Below, piece by piece: positions 60,760 to 64,000 of a stretch of 64,000 nucleotides of DNA. The notes under the pieces were generated by a model. The model searched no databases, was not told where the DNA came from, and saw only the letters and a list, made by a program, of their open reading frames with translations. Position 1 is the first letter of the stretch, and every line of letters begins with the position of its first letter. Made by a program: the position numbers and the translations under genes. The DNA comes from WTFY01 sp965203725 (GTDB taxonomy: Bacteria; Pseudomonadota; Gammaproteobacteria; UBA4575), in the NCBI GenBank assembly GCA_965203725.1, contig CBDBDH010000001.1, positions 372,001-436,000 of the forward strand, in the 5' to 3' direction.

Positions 60760-61986
60760 GTGAGCAAGGGCAAAAACCAAAACAAGCTTGCAACCGCAAG
60801 AACCCGCCTGATTCTGGACAAACCCTTCCTTGGCGCACTGGTACTGCGCCTGCCCCTGGTCGCAGCGGACCCTGGCTGGTGCAAAACGACCACGACCGAT
60901 GCCCGCAAGCTGTACTTCAACCCGGAATATGTCGAGTCGCTGGACATCCAGGAGACGCAATTCGTGCTTGCGAAACAGGCCCTGCACTGTGCCTTGTCCC
61001 ATTTTGCACGAAGGCACCACCGCATCCGCTCGCGCTGGGAGCTGGCATGTGACTACGCGGTCAATCCCCTGCTGATTCACGATGGCCTGAAGCCGCCCCC
61101 GGGCACCCCGGTGGAGGAAAATTTCGAAGGCATGACCGCCGAGGAAATCTACCACTGCATCGACGAGTTCGATCGTGACAACAGCGAGCTTGAAAAACCA
61201 TCCGACAGCCTGGGAGATGAAGGAAGCCGCGAGCCTCAGCAAGACGGGCAAAGCCCGCCACCCCGGGAATCCGGCACACCGGAACAGGATCAGGAGCGTG
61301 AGCACGAGGAGTCCGCCGAACTTGCACGACAGCCTGCCGAACTGAGCGCACAGCAGCAAGAAGAGCTGTCCATCCAGTGGCAGCAGCGCCTGGCAGGCGC
61401 AGCCCAGCAGGCCATGCAGGCCGGGAAGCTTGGCGGCTCGATGGCACGCATGGTCGACTACATGCTGCAGCCGAAGCTCCCCTGGCGGATGCTGCTGGCC
61501 AAGTACATGACGGCCAGCGCACGGGATGATTACAGCTATTCCAGGCCTTCCTCGCGCCGCGGAGACCCGGCCATTTTCCCCAGCCTGCGCAGCACCCAGA
61601 TCAACGTGGCGGTCGGCCTGGATATCAGCGGCTCCATCGATGACAGGGACATGAATGAATTCCTGTCCGAAGTCGATGCCATCAAGGGCAACATGCGTGC
61701 GCGGATCACCCTGCTTCCCTGCGATGCCGAACTGGCGGAAGGCGTGCCCTGGATTTTCGAACCCTGGGAAGACGTTGAAATGCCCGAGGTCCTGAAAGGC
61801 GGGGGAGGTACAAGTTTTTGCCCCGTGTTTGACTGGCTGGACGTGCAGGACCAGCCGCCCGACCTGCTGGTCTACTTCACGGATGGCCAGGGAACCTTTC
61901 CCGGAACACCCCCCTGCTATCCTGTGATCTGGCTCGTCAAGGGCAAGCAGACGGTCCCCTGGGGGCAACGCGTGCAGTTGAACTGA
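60760..61986 (+). CDS. VWA-like protein with DUF2201 N-terminal metallopeptidase-like domain
   Basis: Partner of the MoxR ATPase. Starts at a GTG; 408 residues. The N-terminal part has ALHCALSHFARRHHRIRSRWELACDYAVNPLL, a HxxxH-like metal-site pattern of the DUF2201 kind (landmark ALSHFARRHH). Next is an acidic, Gln/Glu-rich linker (about 150-210), then a VWA-like MIDAS domain with VAVGLDISGSIDD and GGGGTSFCPVFDW. MIDAS DxSxS and Thr are intact. It ends 1 bp before the next gene. Confidence 0.9.
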   Translation: MSKGKNQNKLATARTRLILDKPFLGALVLRLPLVAADPGWCKTTTTDARKLYFNPEYVESLDIQETQFVLAKQALHCALSHFARRHHRIRSRWELACDYAVNPLLIHDGLKPPPGTPVEENFEGMTAEEIYHCIDEFDRDNSELEKPSDSLGDEGSREPQQDGQSPPPRESGTPEQDQEREHEESAELARQPAELSAQQQEELSIQWQQRLAGAAQQAMQAGKLGGSMARMVDYMLQPKLPWRMLLAKYMTASARDDYSYSRPSSRRGDPAIFPSLRSTQINVAVGLDISGSIDDRDMNEFLSEVDAIKGNMRARITLLPCDAELAEGVPWIFEPWEDVEMPEVLKGGGGTSFCPVFDWLDVQDQPPDLLVYFTDGQGTFPGTPPCYPVIWLVKGKQTVPWGQRVQLN

Positions 61987-61987
61987 C

Positions 61988-63097
61988 ATGCAACTCTCTC
62001 ACGAAGACCAGCTGCGACTGAATGTTCTCGTCGCCCAGTCCCTGCAAGCGATTCGGATTGATGAATCCCGCATGCGGGTGCATGCGTTGTCGGAAAAAGG
62101 CGAAGCCAGCATCGATCTGAATCCCACCTGCAAGGACGAAAAATATATCCGTCTCATCCAGCAGTTCCTGTCGACCCACTACCTGGGCTCGCCTGGCGGC
62201 TATCCGGTGTTCCTGCGACGCTGGACCCGGATGGGCCAGGCACGCGATGACAGCCTGGAAAAGCTGCTGCTGATCGGCGAGCCGGAAGCCGTCGCCGCCG
62301 TGGTCCATGCGTCGGGACTTACCAATGAGCTGGCACGACGGGCCTGGTGGACCTCGACCAATGCGGAAAACGCACGGCGCATGCTTGAGAAAGAAAGCGT
62401 CGTGAAGGGCAACATGGGGAAGGAGCTGGCGCAGTTCCTGGTCGAGTTCCTGCCGTTCGAGGAAGAACAAAAGGCCATCATCGACAGTGTCCGCCTGGTC
62501 CTGCAGCCCGGCCTAGTAGACGACGAGGCTCGCCGGGCGATCTGGAAGCGCGGCAAGAGAAAGAACTCCTACTACGTGGGCTTCCTGCAGCAGACTCCGG
62601 ATCACCTGCCCATAGATGCGCCGCCCCACGAGAAATGGGAAACTGTCACAAGGACATTGAAACCTGAACTGGACCGCGGCAACGAATATGCCGGGCTGCT
62701 CTGCAGGGCACTGGGTCGTTCAGGCCAGGCTTTTTTGGATGTCGCCGACCAGGTATTGCAAAAACCCAATGATCAGGAGGTCGTTGTGGCCCTGTTGAAT
62801 GCAATCGGGAATTACTTCGAATGCGGGAAAACCGGCACCCGGACCTGTCGCGACATGCCGTCCCTGTCGGACCGGATTGGCGTACTATTCAGGAATGATC
62901 CGGACCTTGAAAAAATCCTGTCCATTGATCCGGGCTTGCAGCCGCAACTGGATGCGATCCTGGGTCTGTCCATGGTAAGCGAGACCCTGGTGGACCCGAT
63001 ATTTGGCATGACCGATGCCATAGGCACGGTGATGAGAAAGAAGATCGAACCGGTGATCGGGCCCATCACCGGATATATCCGCCTGCTCCAGTCATGA
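61988..63097 (+). CDS. Probable DsrS-like cytoplasmic protein
   Basis: The 369 residues (about 41 kDa) start QLSHEDQLRLNVLVAQSLQAIRIDES and continue with GSPGGYPVFLRRWTRMGQ, LLIGEPEAVAAVVHASGL, ARRAWWTSTNAENARRMLE, and a C-terminal hydrophobic-helical end (VSETLVDPIFGMTD). This fits what I recall of the protein annotated DsrS in purple sulfur and Thioalkalivibrio-type bacteria, a soluble protein of about that mass encoded by dsr clusters. No catalytic motif is apparent. It lies between the VWA gene (1 bp) and cysG (13 bp). The alternative is an unrelated MoxR/VWA accessory protein. Confidence 0.65.
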   Translation: MQLSHEDQLRLNVLVAQSLQAIRIDESRMRVHALSEKGEASIDLNPTCKDEKYIRLIQQFLSTHYLGSPGGYPVFLRRWTRMGQARDDSLEKLLLIGEPEAVAAVVHASGLTNELARRAWWTSTNAENARRMLEKESVVKGNMGKELAQFLVEFLPFEEEQKAIIDSVRLVLQPGLVDDEARRAIWKRGKRKNSYYVGFLQQTPDHLPIDAPPHEKWETVTRTLKPELDRGNEYAGLLCRALGRSGQAFLDVADQVLQKPNDQEVVVALLNAIGNYFECGKTGTRTCRDMPSLSDRIGVLFRNDPDLEKILSIDPGLQPQLDAILGLSMVSETLVDPIFGMTDAIGTVMRKKIEPVIGPITGYIRLLQS

Positions 63098-63110
63098 TGC
63101 ACCTGCCCGC

Positions 63111-64000
63111 ATGAATTACCTGCCCGTATTCCTGGATATCAAGAACAAGCCCTGCCTGGTGGTTGGCGGTGGACTGGTCGCCTCGCGCAAAATTTCACTG
63201 CTGGTCCGGGCACAGGCTGAAGTCACCGTCATCGCTCCGGAAGTCACGCCGGAAATCCATGATCAGGCGCTCGAGGGTGTACTTGTCTGGCGGCAAAAAA
63301 GCTTCTCGGCAGAGGACCTGAACGATCATCAGCTTGTCCTCGCGGCCACGGACAGCCGGGAAGTGAATGCCGAAATTGCGGCAGACTGCAGGAAACGGAA
63401 TATCTGGGTCAATGCGGCCGACGATGTCCACAGCTGCAGCTTCATCCTGCCCTCCATCATCGATCGCTCTCCCGTACAGATTGCGGTTTCCACAGGCGGC
63501 GCATCGCCGGTGCTGGCCCGAACCCTGCGCGCCAAGCTCGAAAACTGCACGCCCGCAGCCTACGGGCGGCTGGCAAAACTGATCGAGGAAAACCGGCTGC
63601 GGGTAAAGGAAAAGTTTTCCAGCACCGAGCAAAAGAGAAAATTCTGGGAAAAAATCATCCAGGGTCCGGTGGCCGAGCTTGTATTTTCGGGACAGCACGA
63701 GGCTGCGCAAAAATTGTTGCAGGATGCCATAGAGCGTGAAGACCATCGGGACCTGCCACAGGGAGAAGTGTATCTGGTCGGGGCGGGCCCCGGTGACCCG
63801 GACCTGCTGACGTTTCGTGCACTGCGGCTGATGCAGCAGGCCGATGTCGTGGTGTACGACCGCCTGGTCTCGCCAGAAATCATGGACCTGATACGCAAGG
63901 ATGCGGAACTCATCTATGCAGGCAAGGAGCGCGCGCAGCATGCCTTGCCCCAAGAAAGCATCAACCAGTTGCTGGTTCGCCTGGCAAAAGAAGGAAAACG
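63111..64000 (+). CDS. cysG: Siroheme synthase, cut by window end
   Basis: Bifunctional/trifunctional enzyme that methylates uroporphyrinogen III, then oxidises and ferrochelates precorrin-2 to siroheme. The 296 residues visible contain the N-terminal dehydrogenase/ferrochelatase (NYLPVFLDIKNKPCLVVGGG; VNAADDVHSCSFILPSII; AVSTGGASPVLAR) and the start of the methyltransferase domain (VYLVGAGPGDPDLLTFRALRLM). It supplies the siroheme of DsrAB, consistent with the dsr context. It runs past base 64000. Confidence 0.95.
   Translation, partial: MNYLPVFLDIKNKPCLVVGGGLVASRKISLLVRAQAEVTVIAPEVTPEIHDQALEGVLVWRQKSFSAEDLNDHQLVLAATDSREVNAEIAADCRKRNIWVNAADDVHSCSFILPSIIDRSPVQIAVSTGGASPVLARTLRAKLENCTPAAYGRLAKLIEENRLRVKEKFSSTEQKRKFWEKIIQGPVAELVFSGQHEAAQKLLQDAIEREDHRDLPQGEVYLVGAGPGDPDLLTFRALRLMQQADVVVYDRLVSPEIMDLIRKDAELIYAGKERAQHALPQESINQLLVRLAKEGK

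Noticed and set aside
59668..61989. 773-codon open frame antisense to the MoxR and VWA genes, and similar long antisense frames opposite dsrL (51960-53621) and dsrK (40323-41945)
   Set aside because: They mirror well-supported genes, lack any recognisable domain and have the composition expected of the opposite strand of GC-biased codons.
1..64000. tRNA, rRNA or prophage genes
   Set aside because: No T-loop-type GTTCRANNC with acceptor pairing, no rRNA landmark and no phage structural gene was recognised by eye; a covariance-model scan was not possible.

Overview
The window is chromosomal DNA from a gammaproteobacterial sulfur oxidiser. The evidence is a complete oxidative dissimilatory sulfite reductase set (dsrABEFHCMKJOPNR plus a separate dsrL), class Ia ribonucleotide reductase, an LPS-transport/rpoN/PTS block in the usual gammaproteobacterial order, and BtuB with a PduO-type adenosyltransferase. 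Genes are dense, intergenic spaces are short, and no rRNA, tRNA, CRISPR array or prophage was recognised. One insertion-sequence-like element is present, a tnpB-only element at about 50.46-51.69 kb.

Layout. 1-5.9 kb (minus strand): mlaC, murA, hisG, a DAHP synthase, hisD and the start of hisC, closely spaced and probably one operon. 6.3-17.5 kb (plus): yrbG, kdsC, lptC-lptA-lptB, rpoN, hpf, ptsN, a short hprK, rapZ, a mannose-type EIIA, HPr, EI and mgtE, which cover LPS export, sigma-54 and a regulatory PTS without membrane permeases. 17.6-19.4 kb (minus): dcd and the Mrp/ApbC Fe-S carrier. 19.6-25.0 kb (plus): metG, an RnfB-like ferredoxin, nth, and a DoxX / DUF692 (MNIO) / DUF2063 trio of the HvfX-HvfB-HvfC (bufferin-type) kind. 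25.0-32.5 kb (minus): cobalamin adenosyltransferase, btuB, a short-chain dehydrogenase, nrdB and nrdA with NrdR-like boxes upstream. 32.8-35.8 kb: a LexA-like S24 fold protein without a DNA-binding domain, a rhodanese, and a NarL/NarX-type two-component pair.

36-54.5 kb is the sulfur-oxidation region. dsrA-B-E-F-H-C-M-K-J-O-P-N-R run on the minus strand. dsrL is not between dsrK and dsrJ; it lies about 5.5 kb beyond dsrA on the plus strand. Divergent from dsrA is a plus-strand cassette: a TauD-like dioxygenase, a 58-aa protein, a Cas6/Cmx6-like RNA-endonuclease-fold protein with no CRISPR, a cysteine-free DsrC paralogue (RspA-like) and a 67-aa protein. Next come a PKHD-type dioxygenase, the tnpB element inserted exactly at the start codon of a small EF-hand-like gene, and dsrL. 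A third DsrC-family gene, keeping only one of the two C-terminal cysteines, follows dsrL with its own consensus-like promoter.

54.7-64 kb holds an acetyltransferase, another Fe(II)/2-oxoglutarate dioxygenase, two uncharacterised proteins, a TrpD2-like phosphoribosyltransferase with a 64-aa partner, and a plus-strand operon of a Sel1-repeat protein, a MoxR-type AAA+ ATPase, a VWA/metallopeptidase-like protein, a probable DsrS and cysG (siroheme synthase, cut by the window end).

Together, cysG and dsrN supply siroheme and its amide for DsrAB. DsrEFH and DsrC relay sulfane sulfur. DsrAB with DsrL oxidises it, and DsrMKJOP passes electrons to the membrane. The Cas6-like cassette, the extra DsrC paralogues and the MNIO operon without an obvious substrate peptide are the least explained parts.
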